The notes under the pieces are model-generated. The model did no database searches, had not been told where the DNA came from, and was given only the letters and a program-made list of their open reading frames with translations. A DNA stretch of 64,000 nt, from positions 692,001-756,000 of the forward strand of contig CM060984.1 of the NCBI GenBank assembly GCA_030765065.1, in the 5' to 3' direction. The stretch comes from Deroplatys truncata. Lineage: Eukaryota > Arthropoda > Insecta > Mantodea > Mantidae. A program made the translations under genes and the position numbers. This document shows positions 15,261 to 28,559 of the stretch, piece by piece; positions within the stretch are counted from its first letter, which is position 1; each line of letters opens with the position of its first letter.

Positions 15261-16284
15261 TATTTTTGAGTGGAATACAATACCACCTATAGGCATTTTT
15301 TTAGACTAGGAGTGTATCAAAGTGTGAATTTCCGGTGAAATATTGGTATCGTATTTTTGAGTGGAATGCAATGCTTCCCCTACTTACTATAGGCATTTTT
15401 TAGACTAGGAGTTTCTGAATGTGTGAATTTCCGGTGAAATATTGGTATCGTATTTTTGAGTGGAATGCAATACTTTGTCCACTTACTATAGGCATTTTTT
15501 AGACTAAGAGTGTCCCAAAGTGTGAATTTACAGTGAAATATTGGTATCGTGTTTTTGAGTGGAATACAATACTTCCTATAGGCATTTTTTTAGACTAGGA
15601 GTGTCTCAAAGTGTGAATTTCCGGTGAAATATTGGTATCGTATTGTTGAGTGGAATGCAATACTTCCTATACTTACTATAGGCATTTTTTTAGACTAAGA
15701 GTGTCTCAAAGTGTGAATTTCCGGTGAAATATTGGTATCTCATTTTTGAGTGGAATGCAATGCTTCCTCTACTTACTATAGGCATTTTTTAGACTAGGAG
15801 TGTCTCAAAGTGTGAATTTCCGGTGAAATATTGGTATCGTATTTTTGAGTGGAATGCAATAATTCGACTACTTACTTTAGGCATTTTTTAGACTCGGAGT
15901 GTCCCAAAGTGTGAATTTCCGGTGAGAAAATGGTATCGTATTTTTGAGTGGATTGCAGTCCTTCGCCCACTTACTATAGGTAATTTTTAGACTCGGAATG
16001 TCCCAAAGTGTGAATTTCCGGTGAAATATTGGTATCGTATTTTGGAATGGAATGCAAAACTTCGTCCACTTACTATAGGCATTTTTTAGACTAGGAGTGT
16101 CTGAAAGTGTGAATTTCGGGTGAAATATTGGTATCGTGTTTTTGAGTGGAATACAATACTTCCTATAGTCATTTTTTTAGACTAGGAGTGTCTCAAAGTG
16201 TGAATTTCCGGTGAAATATTAGTATCTTATTTTTGAGTGGTATGCAATACTTCCTCTACTTACTATAGGCATTTTTTGGACTCG

Positions 16285-19200
16285 GAGTGTCTCAAAGTGT
16301 GCATTTCTGGTGAAATATTGTTATCGTTTTTTTGAGTGGAATGCAAACTTACTGTATTTACTATACGCATTTTTTAGACTAGGATTGTCCCAAAGTGTGA
16401 ATTTCCGGGGAAATATTGGTATCGTATTTTTGAGTGGAATGCAATACTTCGCCTACTTACTATAGGCATTTTTTAGACCCGAAGTATCCCAAAGTGTGAA
16501 TTTCCGGTGAAATATTGGTATCGTATTTTTTAGTGGAACGCAATACATCCTCTACTTACTATAGGCATTTTTGGACTCGAAGTGTCTCAAAGTATGAATT
16601 TCTGGGACATATTGGTATCGCATTTATGAGTGGAATGCAATACTTCGTCTACTTATTATAGGCATTTTTTTACCAGGAGTGTATGAAAGTGTGAATTTCC
16701 GGTGAAATATTGGTATCTTATTTTTGAGCGGAATGCAATACTTCCTCTACTTACTATACGCATTTTTTAGACTCGGAACGTCTCAAAGTGTAAATTTCTG
16801 ATGAAATATTGGTATCTTATTTTTGAGTGGAATGCAATACTTCCCCTACTTATTATACGCAGTTTTTAGACTAGGAGTGTCTCAAAGTATGAATTTCCGG
16901 TAATATATTTGAATCGTTTTTTTGAGTGGAATGCAATACTTCGCCTACATACTATAAGCATTTTTTAGACTAGGAGTGTCTGAAAGTGTGAATTTCCGGT
17001 GAAATATTGGTATCGTATTTTCGAGTGGAATGCAATACTTCCTATACTTACTATAGGCATTTTTTTGACTAACACCGTCTCAAAAGTGTGAATTTCCGGT
17101 GAAATATTGGTATCGTATTTTTGAGCGGAATGCAATACTTCCTCTACTTACTATACGCATTTTTTAGACTCGGAGTGTCTCAAAGTGTGCATTTCTGATG
17201 AAATATTGGTATCTGATTTTTGAGTGGAATGCAATACTTCCCCTACTTATTATACGCAGTTTTTAGACTAGGAGTGTCTCAAAGTATGAATTTCCGGTAA
17301 TATATTTGAATCGTGTTTTTGAGTGGAATGCAATACATCCTCTACTTACTATAGGCATTTTTTGGACTCGGAATGTCTCATAGTATGAATTTCCGGTGAA
17401 ATATTGGTATCGTATTTTTGAGTGGATTTGCAACATTTCCTATACTTACTACAGGCATTTTTGGACTCGGAGTGTCCCAAACTTTGAATTTCCGGTGAAA
17501 TATTGGTATCTTATTTGAGTGGAATGCAATACTTCCTCTACATTCTAAGGGCATTTTTTAGACTCGGAGTGTCTCAAAGTGTTCATTTCTGGTGAAATAT
17601 TGGTATCGTATTTTTGAGTGGAATGAAATATTTCCTCTATTTACTATACGCATTTTTTAGACTAGGAGTGTCCCAAAGTGTGATATTCCGGTGAAATATT
17701 GGTATCGTATTTTTGAGCGGAATGCAATACTTCGCCTACTTACTATAAGCATTTTTTAGACTAGGAGTGTCTGAAAGTGTGAATTTCCGGTGAAATATTG
17801 GTGTCGTATTTTTGAGTGGAATGCAGTACTGCCTCTATTTACTTTAGGGCCTTTTTTACACTCGGAGTGTCCCAAAGTGTTCATTTCCGGTGAAATATTG
17901 GTATCGTATTTTTGAGTGGAATGGAATACTTCTTCTACTTACTATAGGCCTCGTTTTAGACTCGGAGTGTCCCAAAGTGTGAATTTCCGGTGAAATATTG
18001 GTATCGTGTTTTTGAGTGGAATGCAATACTTTTACTTGCTATAGGCTATTTTAGACTCGGAGTGTCTCAAAGTATGAATTTCCGGTGAAATATTGGTATC
18101 GTATTTTTGAGTGGAATGCAATACTTCGTCTACTTAATATAGGCATTTTTTAGACTCGGAGTGTTCCAAAGTGCGAATTTCCGGTGAAATATTTGTGTGG
18201 TATTTTTGAGTGGAATGCAATACATCCTCTACCTACTATAGGCATTTTTTAGTCTCGGAGTGTCTCAAAGTGTGCATTTCTGGTGAAATATTGGTATCGT
18301 ATTTTTGAGTTGAATGCATTACTTCGTCTACTTACTATAGGCATTTTTTAGACTCGAAGTATCCCAAAGTGTGAATTCCCGGTGAAACTTTGGTATCTCA
18401 TTTTTGAGTGGAATGCAATACTTACTCTACTTACTATGGGCATTTTTTAAACTCGGAGTGTCTCAAAGTGTCTATTTCTGGTGAAATATTGGTATCGTAT
18501 TTTTGAGTGGAATGCAATACATCCTCTACTTACTGTGGGCATTTTTTGGACTCTTGAGTGTCTCAAAGTGTGAATTTCCGGGAAATATTAGTATCGTATT
18601 TTTGAGTGGAATGCAATAATTCGGCTACTTACTTTAGGCATTTTTTAGACTCGGAGTGTCCCAAAGTGTGAATTTCCGGTGAGAAATTGGTATCGTATTT
18701 TTGAGTGGATTGCAGTCCTTCGCCCACTTACTATAGGTAATTTTTAGACTCGGAATGTCCCAAAGTGTGAATTTCCGGTGAAATATTGGTATCGTATTTT
18801 GGAGTGGAATGCAATACTTCGTCCACTTACTATAGGCATTTTTAGACTAGGAGTGTCTGAAAGTGTGAATTTCGGGTGAAATATTGGTATCGTGTTTTTG
18901 AGTGGAACACAATACTTCCTATAGGCATTTTTTTAGACTAGGAGTGTCTCAAAGTGTGAATTTCCGGTGAAATATTAGTATCTTATTTTTGAGTGGAATG
19001 CAATACTTCCTCTACTTACTGTAGGCATTTTTTAGACTCGGAGTGTCTCAAAGTGTGCATTTCTGGTGAAATATTGTTATCGTTTTTTTGAGTGGAATGC
19101 AAACTTACTGTATTTACTATACGCATTTTTTAGACTAGGAGTGTCCCAAAGTGTGAATTTCCGGTGAAATATTGGTATCGTATTTTTTAGTGGAACGCAA

Positions 19201-20807
19201 AACTTCGCCTACTTACTATATGCATTTTTTAGACTAGGAGTGTCTGAAAGTGTGAATTTCCGGTGAAATATTGGTATCGTATTCTTGAGTGGAATGCAAC
19301 ACATCCTCTACTTACTATAGGCATTTTTTAGACTAGGAGTGTCTCAAAGTGTGAATTTCCGGCGAAATATTGGTATCGTTTTTTTGAGTGGAATACAATA
19401 CTTCCTATAGTCATTTTTTAAAACTATAAGTGTCTCAAAGTGTCCATTTCTGGTGAAATAATTGGTATCGTATTTTTGAGTGGAATGCAAACTTCCTGTA
19501 TTTACTATACGCATTTTTTAGACTAGGAGTGTCTCAAAGTGTGAATTTCCGGTAAAATATTGGTATCGTATTTTTGAGTGGAATGCAATACATCCTCTAC
19601 TTACTATAGGCATTTTTGGACTCGAAGTGTCACAAAGTATGAATTTCCGGGACATATTGGTATCGCATTTATGAGTGGAATGCAATACTTCGTCTACTTA
19701 TTATAGGCATTTTTTTTACCAGGAGTGTATGAAAGTGTGCATTTCTGATGAAATATTGCTATCCTATTTTTGAGTGGAATGCAATACTTCCCCTACTTAT
19801 TATACGCAGTTTTTAGACTAGGAGTGTCTCAAAGTATGAATTTCCGGTAATATATTTGAATCGTGTTTTTGAGTGGAATGCAATATATCCTCTACTTACT
19901 ATAGGCATTTTTTGGACTCGGAATGTCTCTTAGTATGAATTTCCGGTGAAATATTGGTATCGTATTTTTGAGTGGATTTGCAACATTTCCTATACTTACT
20001 ACAGGCATTTTTTGGACTCGGAGTGTCCCAAACTGTGAATTTCCGGTGAAATATTGGTATCTTATTTGAGTGGAATGCAATACTTCCTCTACATTCTAAG
20101 GGCATTTTTTAGACTCGGAGTGTCTCAAAGTGCTCATTTCTGGTGAAATATTGGTATCGTATTTTTGAGTGGAATGAAATACTTCCTCTATTTACTATAG
20201 GCATTTTTTAGATTAGGAGTGTCCCAAAGTGTGAATTTCCGGTGAAATATTGGTATCGTATTTTTGAGTGCAATGCAATACTTCGCCTACTTACTATAAG
20301 CATTTTTTAGACTAGGAGTGTCTGAAAGTGTGAATTTCCGGTGAAATATTGGTATCGTATTTTTGAGTGGAATGCAATACTGCCTCTATTTACTTTAGGG
20401 CCATTTTTACACTCGGAGTGTCCCAAAGTGTTCATTTCCGGTGAAATATTGGTATCGTATTTTTGAGTGGAATGCAATACTTCTTCTACTTACTATAGGC
20501 CTCGTTTTAGACTCGGAGTGTCCCAAAGTGTGAATTTCCGGTGAAATATTGGTATCGTATTTTTGAGTGGAATGCAATACTTCTACTTGCTATAGGCTAT
20601 TTTAGACTCGGAATGTCTCAAAGTATGAATTTCCGGTGAAATATTGGTATCGAATTTTTGAGTGGAATGCAATACTTCGTCTACTTAATATAGGCATTTT
20701 TTAGACTCGGAGTGTTCCAAAGTGCGAATTTCCGGTGAAATATTTGTGTGGTATTTTTGAGTTAAATGCAATATTTCCTCTACCTACTATAGGCATTTTT
20801 TAGCCTC
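16285..20807. repeat. Satellite HOR family B, copy B1
   Basis: First copy of a second higher-order repeat of about 4.5 kb. It is nearly identical to B2 apart from two extra monomers (~198 bp) present only in B2. An unusual marker, TGACTAACACCGTCTCAAAA near 17,068, recurs exactly 4,721 bp downstream. A portion of this unit (roughly 15,840-16,500) also matches 18,600-19,250, so B carries internal repetition of about 2.75 kb. Confidence 0.85.
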
Positions 20808-23800
20808 GGAGTGTCTCAAAGTGTGCATTTCTGGTGAAATATTGTTATCGTTTTTTTGAGTGGAATGCAAACTTACTGTATTTACTATACGCATTTTTTA
20901 GACTAGGAGTGTCCCAAAGTGTGAATTTCCGGGGAAATATTGGTATCGTATTTTTGAGTGGAATGCAATACTTCGCCTACTTACTATAGGCATTTTTTAG
21001 ACCCGAAGTATCCCAAAGTGTGAATTTCCGGTGAAATATTGGTATCGTATTTTTTAGTGGAACGCAATACTTCGCCTACTTACTATATGCATTTTTTAGA
21101 CTAGGAGTGTCTCAAAGTGTGCATTTCTGGTGAGATATTGGTATCGTATTTTTGAGTGGAATGCAAACTTCCTGTATTTACTATACGCATTTTTTAGACT
21201 AGGAGTGTCTCAAAGTGTGAATTTCCGGTAAAATATTGGTATCGTATTTTTGAGTGGAATGCAATACATCCTCTACTTACTATAGGCATTTATGGACTCG
21301 AAGTGTCTCAAAGTATGAATTTCTGGGACATATTGGTATCGCATTTATGAGTGGAATGCAATACTTCGTCTACTTATTATAGGCATTTTTTTACCAGGAG
21401 TGTATGAAAGTGTGAATTTCCGGTGAAATATTGGTATCTTATTTTTGAGCGGAATGCAATACTTCCTCTACTTACTAACCGCATTTTTTAGACTCGGAGT
21501 GTCTCAAAGTGTAAATTTCTGATGAAATATTGGTATCTTATTTTTGAGTGGAATGCAATACTTCCCCTACTTATTATACGCAGTTTTTAGACTAGGAGTG
21601 TCTCAAAGTATGAATTTCCGGTAATATATTTGAATCGTTTTTTTGAGTGGAATGCAATACTTCGCCTACATACTATAAGCATTTTTTAGACTAGGAGTGT
21701 CTGAAAGTGTGAATTTCCGGTGAAATATTGGTATCGTATTTTCGAGTGGAATGCAATACTTCCTATACTTACTATAGGCATTTTTTTGACTAACACCGTC
21801 TCAAAAGTGTGAATTTCCGGTGAAATATTGGTATCGTATTTTTGAGCGGAATGCAATACTTCCTCTACTTACTATACGCATTTTTTAGACTCGGAGTGTC
21901 TCAAAGTGTGCATTTCTGATGAAATATTGGTATCTGATTTTTGAGTGGAATGCAATACTTCCCCTACTTATTATACGCAGTTTTTAGACTAGGAGTGTCT
22001 CAAAGTATGAATTTCCGGTAATATATTTGAATCGTGTTTTTGAGTGGAATGCAATACATCCTCTACTTACTATAGGCATTTTTTGGACTCGGAATGTCTC
22101 ATAGTATGAATTTCCGGTGAAATATTGGTATCGTATTTTTGAGTGGATTTGCAACATTTCCTATACTTACTACAGGCATTTTTGGACTCGGAGTGTCCCA
22201 AACTTTGAATTTCCGGTGAAATATTGGTATCTTATTTGAGTGGAATGCAATACTTCCTCTACATTCTAAGGGCATTTTTTAGACTCGGAGTGTCTCAAAG
22301 TGTTCATTTCTGGTGAAATATTGGTATCGTATTTTTGAGTGGAATGAAATATTTCCTCTATTTACTATACGCATTTTTTAGACTAGGAGTGTCCCAAAGT
22401 GTGATATTCCGGTGAAATATTGGTATCGTATTTTTGAGCGGAATGCAATACTTCGCCTACTTACTATAAGCATTTTTTAGACTAGGAGTGTCTGAAAGTG
22501 TGAATTTCCGGTGAAATATTGGTGTCGTATTTTTGAGTGGAATGCAGTACTGCCTCTATTTACTTTAGGGCCTTTTTTACACTCGGAGTGTCCCAAAGTG
22601 TTCATTTCCGGTGAAATATTGGTATCGTATTTTTGAGTGGAATGGAATACTTCTTCTACTTACTATAGGCCTCGTTTTAGACTCGGAGTGTCCCAAAGTG
22701 TGAATTTCCGGTGAAATATTGGTATCGTGTTTTTGAGTGGAATGCAATACTTTTACTTGCTATAGGCTATTTTAGACTCGGAGTGTCTCAAAGTATGAAT
22801 TTCCGGTGAAATATTGGTATCGTATTTTTGAGTGGAATGCAATACTTCGTCTACTTAATATAGGCATTTTTTAGACTCGGAGTGTTCCAAAGTGCGAATT
22901 TCCGGTGAAATATTTGTGTGGTATTTTTGAGTGGAATGCAATACATCCTCTACCTACTATAGGCATTTTTTAGTCTCGGAGTGTCTCAAAGTGTGCATTT
23001 CTGGTGAAATATTGGTATCGTATTTTTGAGTTGAATGCATTACTTCGTCTACTTACTATAGGCATTTTTTAGACTCGAAGTATCCCAAAGTGTGAATTCC
23101 CGGTGAAACTTTGGTATCTCATTTTTGAGTGGAATGCAATACTTACTCTACTTACTATGGGCATTTTTTAAACTCGGAGTGTCTCAAAGTGTCTATTTCT
23201 GGTGAAATATTGGTATCGTATTTTTGAGTGGAATGCAATACATCCTCTACTTACTGTGGGCATTTTTTGGACTCTTGAGTGTCTCAAAGTGTGAATTTCC
23301 GGGAAATATTAGTATCGTATTTTTGAGTGGAATGCAATAATTCGGCTACTTACTTTAGGCATTTTTTAGACTCGGAGTGTCCCAAAGTGTGAATTTCCGG
23401 TGAGAAATTGGTATCGTATTTTTGAGTGGATTGCAGTCCTTCGCCCACTTACTATAGGTAATTTTTAGACTCGGAATGTCCCAAAGTGTGAATTTCCGGT
23501 GAAATATTGGTATCGTATTTTGGAGTGGAATGCAATACTTCGTCCACTTACTATAGGCATTTTTAGACTAGGAGTGTCTGAAAGTGTGAATTTCGGGTGA
23601 AATATTGGTATCGTGTTTTTGAGTGGAACACAATACTTCCTATAGGCATTTTTTTAGACTAGGAGTGTCTCAAAGTGTGAATTTCCGGTGAAATATTAGT
23701 ATCTTATTTTTGAGTGGAATGCAATACTTCCTCTACTTACTGTAGGCATTTTTTAGACTCGGAGTGTCTCAAAGTGTGCATTTCTGGTGAAATATTGTTA

Positions 23801-25528
23801 TCGTTTTTTTGAGTGGAATGCAAACTTACTGTATTTACTATACGCATTTTTTAGACTAGGAGTGTCCCAAAGTGTGAATTTCCGGTGAAATATTGGTATC
23901 GTATTTTTTAGTGGAACGCAATACTTCGCCTACTTACTATATGCATTTTTTAGACTAGGAGTGTCTGAAAGTGTGAATTTCCGGTGAAATATTGGTATCG
24001 TATTCTTGAGTGGAATGCAACACATCCTCTACTTACTATAGGCATTTTTTAGACTAGGAGTGTCTCAAAGTGTGAATTTCCGGCGAAATATTGGTATCGT
24101 TTTTTTGAGTGGAATACAATACTTCCTATAGTCATTTTTTAAAACTATAAGTGTCTCAAAGTGTCCATTTCTGGTGAAATAATTGGTATCGTATTTTTGA
24201 GTGGAATGCAAACTTCCTGTATTTACTATACGCATTTTTTAGACTAGGAGTGTCTCAAAGTGTGAATTTCCGGTAAACTATTGGTATCGTATTTTTGAGT
24301 GGAATGCAATACATCCTCTACTTACTATAGGCATTTTTGGACTCGAAGTGTCACAAAGTATGAATTTCCGGGACATATTGGTATCGCATTTATGAGTGGA
24401 ATGCAATACTTCGTCTACTTATTATAGGCATTTTTTTTACCAGGAGTGTATGAAAGTGTGCATTTCTGATGAAATATTGCTATCCTATTTTTGAGTGGAA
24501 TGCAATACTTCCCCTACTTATTATACGCAGTTTTTAGACTAGGAGTGTCTCAAAGTATGAATTTCCGGTAATATATTTGAATCGTGTTTTTGAGTGGAAT
24601 GCAATATATCCTCTACTTACTATAGGCATTTTTTGGACTCGGAATGTCTCTTAGTATGAATTTCCGGTGAAATATTGGTATCGTATTTTTGAGTGGATTT
24701 GCAACATTTCCTATACTTACTACAGGCATTTTTTGGACTCGGAGTGTCCCAAACTGTGAATTTCCGGTGAAATATTGGTATCTTATTTGAGTGGAATGCA
24801 ATACTTCCTCTACATTCTAAGGGCATTTTTTAGACTCGGAGTGTCTCAAAGTGCTCATTTCTGGTGAAATATTGGTATCGTATTTTTGAGTGGAATGAAA
24901 TACTTCCTCTATTTACTATAGGCATTTTTTAGATTAGGAGTGTCCCAAAGTGTGAATTTCCGGTGAAATATTGGTATCGTATTTTTGAGTGGAATGCAAT
25001 ACTTCGCCTACTTACTATAAGCATTTTTTAGACTAGGAGTGTCTGAAAGTGTGAATTTCCGGTGAAATATTGGTATCGTATTTTTGAGTGGAATGCAATA
25101 CTGCCTCTATTTACTTTAGGGCCATTTTTACACTCGGAGTGTCCCAAAGTGTTCATTTCCGGTGAAATATTGGTATCGTATTTTTGAGTGGAATGCAATA
25201 CTTCTTCTACTTACTATAGGCCTCGTTTTAGACTCGGAGTGTCCCAAAGTGTGAATTTCCGGTGAAATATTGGTATCGTATTTTTGAGTGGAATGCAATA
25301 CTTCTACTTGCTATAGGCTATTTTAGACTCGGAGTGTCTCAAAGTATGAATTTCCGGTGAAATATTGGTATCGTATTTTTGAGTGGAATGCAATACTTCG
25401 TCTACTTAATATAGGCATTTTTTAGTCTCGGAGTGTTCCAAAGTGCGAATTTCCGGTGAAATATTTGTGTGGTATTTTTGAGTTAAATGCAATATTTCCT
25501 CTACCTACTATAGGCATTTTTTAGCCTC
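20808..25528. repeat. Satellite HOR family B, copy B2
   Basis: Second copy of family B, 4,721 bp long. After about 21,290 it aligns with B1 at a constant offset of 4,721 bp; before that the offset is about 4,523 bp. The additional ~198 bp (two monomers) lies at about 21,090-21,290. The near identity of the two copies implies recent duplication or gene conversion of the whole block. Confidence 0.86.
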
Positions 25529-26599
25529 GGAGTGTCTCAAAGTGTGCATTTCTGGTGAAATATTGGTATCGTATTTTTGAGTGGAATGCATTACTTCGTC
25601 TACTTACTATAGGCATTTTTTAGACTCGGAGTGTCTGAAAGTGTGAATTCCCGGTGAAACTTTGGTATCTCATTTTTGAGTGGAATGCAATACTTACTCT
25701 ACTTACTATGGGCATTATTTAAACTCGGAGTGTCTCAAAGTGTCTATTTCTGGTGAAATATTGGTATCGTTTTTTTGAGTGGAATGCAATACTTCCTCTA
25801 TTTACTATACGCATTTTTTTAGCCTAGGAGTGTCTCAAAGTATGAATTTCCGGTGAAATATTGGTATCGTATTTATGAGTGGAATGCAATACATCCTCTA
25901 CTTACTATAGGCATTTTTTAGACTAGGAGTGTCTCAAAGTGTGAATTTTCGGTGAAATATTGGTATCGTATGTTTGAGTGGAATGCAATACTTCCTATAC
26001 GCAATTTTTAGACTAGGAGTGTCTCAAAGTATAAATTTCCGGTGAAATATTGGTATCGTATTTTTGAGTGGAATGCAATACTTCCTATACTTAATATAGG
26101 CATTTTTTTTGACTAGGAGTGTCTCAAAGTGTGAATTTCCGGTAAAATATTGATATCTTATTTGAGCGGAATGCAATACTTCCTCTACTTACTATAGGCA
26201 TTTTTTAGATTCGGAGTTTCTCAAATTGTTCATCTCTGGTGAAATATTGGTATCGTATTTTTGAGTTGAATGCAACACTTCCTCTATTTATATACGCATT
26301 TTCTAGACTAGGAGTGTCCCAAAGTGTGAATTTCCGGTGAATAATTGGTATCGTATTTTTGAGTGGAATGCAATACTTCGCCTACTTACTATAGGCATTT
26401 TTTAGACTCGGAGTGTCCCAAAGTGTGAATTTCCGGTGAAATATTGGTATCGTATTTTTGAGTGGAATGCAATTCTTCGCCTACTTATTATAGGCATTTT
26501 TTAGACTAGGAGTGTCTCAAAGTGTGAATTTCTGGTGAAGTATTGGTATCGTATTTTTGAGTGGAGTGCAATACTTCGTCTACTTATTATAGGCATTTT

Positions 26600-27260
26600 T
26601 TTAGACTAGGAGTGTCTGAAAGTGAGAATTGCCGGTGAAATATTGGTATCGTATGTTTGAGTGGAATGCAATACTTCCTATACTTACTATAGGCATTTTT
26701 TAGGCTAGGAGTGTCTCAAAGTGTGAATTTCCGGTGAAATATTGGTATCGTATGTTTGAGTGGAATGCAATACTTCCTATACTTACTATAGGCATTTTTT
26801 AGACTAGGAGTGTCTCAAAGTGTGAATTTCCGGTGAAATATTGGTATGGTATTTTTGAGTGGAGTGCAATACATCCTCTACTTACTATAGGCATTTTTTA
26901 TACTAGGAGTGTCTGAAAGTGAGAATTGCCGGTGAAATATTGGTATCGTATGTTTGAGTGGAATGCAATACTTCCTATACTTACTATTGGCATTTTTTAT
27001 ACTAGGAGTGTCTCAAAGTGTGAATTTCCGGTGAAATATTGGTATCGTATGTTTGAGTGGAATGCAATACTTCCTATACTTACTATAGGCATTTTTTAGA
27101 CTAGGAGTGTCTCAAAGTGTGAATTTCCGGTGAAATATTGGTATGGTATTTTTGAGTGGAGTGCAATACATCCTCTACTTACTATAGGCATTTTTTAGAC
27201 TAGGAGTGTCTGAAAGTGTGAATTGCCGGTGAAATATTGGTATCGTATTTTTGAGTGGAA
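26600..27260. repeat. 297-bp trimeric HOR at the satellite edge
   Basis: At the right edge the array switches to a short higher-order repeat of three monomers. The variant AGTGAGAATTGCCGG at 26,621 recurs at 26,918, and as AGTGTGAATTGCCGG at 27,215; both steps are exactly 297 bp (3 x 99). Between them GTATGTTTGAGTGGAATGC occurs in two consecutive monomers and GAGTGGAGTGCAATACATCC in the third. The copies are almost identical. Confidence 0.87.
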
Positions 27261-27384
27261 TGCGATACTTCCCCTACTTACAGTAGAGGGTATAAAAACT
27301 TAAGTTTATTGAAAAACTCCGACCATAAGCAGCATATACCTATCTCTGAAACATGAGACCATAAACAATTTTATACAGACAAAT

Positions 27385-27905
27385 TGCGTATTGCAACGAG
27401 ATTTGCATTTTCCTCTGGTACTTTTTTATATATCTTTTATGGTTTACCAGTTACACAGAATTCAACAAGAATGAAGGTAACTTTGTAGGCTGTTCCCACA
27501 AAATTCAAGGTAAGCATTCTTTTCTCTGTGCCAATAATTAAAACATAAAATATGTTAATCAAAATCGTTAGAGCAATTATAAATAAAACTTAAGAAAAAC
27601 GGAAGCGGCCCCATGCAAAGGGTTGTGTGGCAGTTTTATCTAATTCCCTGGTCTAATCAATGGAAGATGGTGGACTTACACACCAACTTTGGTATTTATC
27701 CGACTTTTCGTTTTTAAGCTATATTGTCCACACACGCGCGCGCGCGCGCAATGTTCTAAAATTGCTTTTTGAGGTCACAGGACCTCATAACCTGTATTTC
27801 TGGTGACATCTCGTTATCAATTATTTTTGTAGAATATAATACTTCCTCTGCCTACATAAGTAAGCGTAGAGAAAGTAAAAATCGAATTATCTCACTTATT
27901 ATCCG
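27385..27905 (+). repeat. Dispersed repeat, copy 1, with satellite-like 3' unit
   Basis: This shares ordered blocks with the copies near 28.6-29.0, 30.9-31.4 and 31.5-32.0 kb: a block around GTTAATCAAAATCGTTAGAG, a block reading TTATCCGACTTTTCGTTTT, a CA/CG dinucleotide tract, then a unit at about 27,768-27,890 beginning GACCTCATAACCTGTATTTC and ending GTAGAGAAAGTAAAAAT. That last unit is a diverged relative of the satellite monomer. I recognise no coding capacity and no element class. An ordinary unique stretch separates some blocks, so the copy is incomplete. Confidence 0.65.
27729..27751. repeat. CA/CG dinucleotide tract
   Basis: A short alternating purine-pyrimidine run, ACACACGCGCGCGCGCGC, inside dispersed-repeat copy 1. 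The equivalent place in other copies holds ACAGACAGACAG-type repeats, so it is an expanded internal feature of that repeat. Alternating CG/CA can adopt Z-DNA, but nothing here shows that it does. Confidence 0.8.
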
Positions 27906-28558
27906 GTTTTTGAAAAACAAATTGCAAACAAATGTTATAAGCATTATGACAGGTTTTCTTATCTAAAAATTTCGACTGAGGAATAATAAGATGCTAGGCC
28001 AATTTTTCGTTGTTATTTTTATGTAAACAAGTAATTGCAATAGTTGCATTTCTCCGAAGTTAGCGTTACTGATACGGACTACTGGTATCTCGGGTTGATA
28101 ACCTCCCCCCCCCCGCAAGTGGACTTTAGCAACTGAGTGCCCACCAGCACTTTATGCGGAATGAAGGACAGGTACAAAACCTCTACTCAGACCTACTCCA
28201 CACCTACAGTAGAGGAAATATTTCATTTAACCCAAACATTTTACACGGAGATTTAATTGGAAATACACCATTTGAGGTGTTCTGTATTAAAACAAATCTT
28301 AGTGAACGGCTAGTGAGATGAGTACCATTAATAGTAATTAAATGAGTCAATGGTTCAGAGAGCTTACAGCTACAAAATGTTTACATGTGAAAACATCTGA
28401 TATGTTACATGCACATTACTTTTTCTATCATCATTTGTTAATGGGTATAACTATTATTATGGAAGCTTACTTTTCTATCTACTTAAATTTAGTCAAAGTA
28501 AATCATTGCAGAAATATCTACATTACATATTTCGTTACAGATACAAAGGGAGCAGCGA
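27906..28558. other. Intergenic stretch, no gene recognised
   Basis: AT-rich sequence between two dispersed-repeat copies. It holds a poly-C run of about ten at 28,107-28,116 and a short string CCTACAGTAGAGGAAATATT near 28,203 that resembles the tail of the dispersed repeat. An open frame beginning at 28,342 has no recognisable motif and runs into repeat sequence, so I do not call it a gene. Confidence 0.6.
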
Positions 28559-28559
28559 T

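Larger units (their letters stand above)
1..27283. repeat. Complex satellite DNA array, ~99-bp monomer
   Basis: An uninterrupted head-to-tail array of a monomer of about 99 bp runs from the left window edge to 27,283. Landmarks that recur in every monomer include AGTGTCTCAAAGTGTGAATT, CCGGTGAAATATTGGTATCG and GAGTGGAATGCAATACTTC, followed by CTACTTACTATAGGCATTTT. Monomers differ by point changes and small indels, and many carry diagnostic variants that recur at HOR spacing. The array continues past the window start, so its full length is unknown. Short open frames on both strands simply restate the monomer and are not genes. An array of this length is typical of pericentromeric or other constitutive heterochromatin; which of these it is cannot be told from sequence. 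Confidence 0.97.

Noticed and set aside
430..26600. Many 60-104-residue open frames in the satellite repeating phrases such as SIAFHSKIRYQYFTGNSHF.
   Set aside because: They are translations of the monomer, occur on both strands, break wherever a monomer has an indel, and have no upstream signals.
1..27283. CRISPR-like appearance of regularly spaced repeats.
   Set aside because: There are no unique spacers; the whole monomer is repeated, and the surrounding DNA is eukaryotic.
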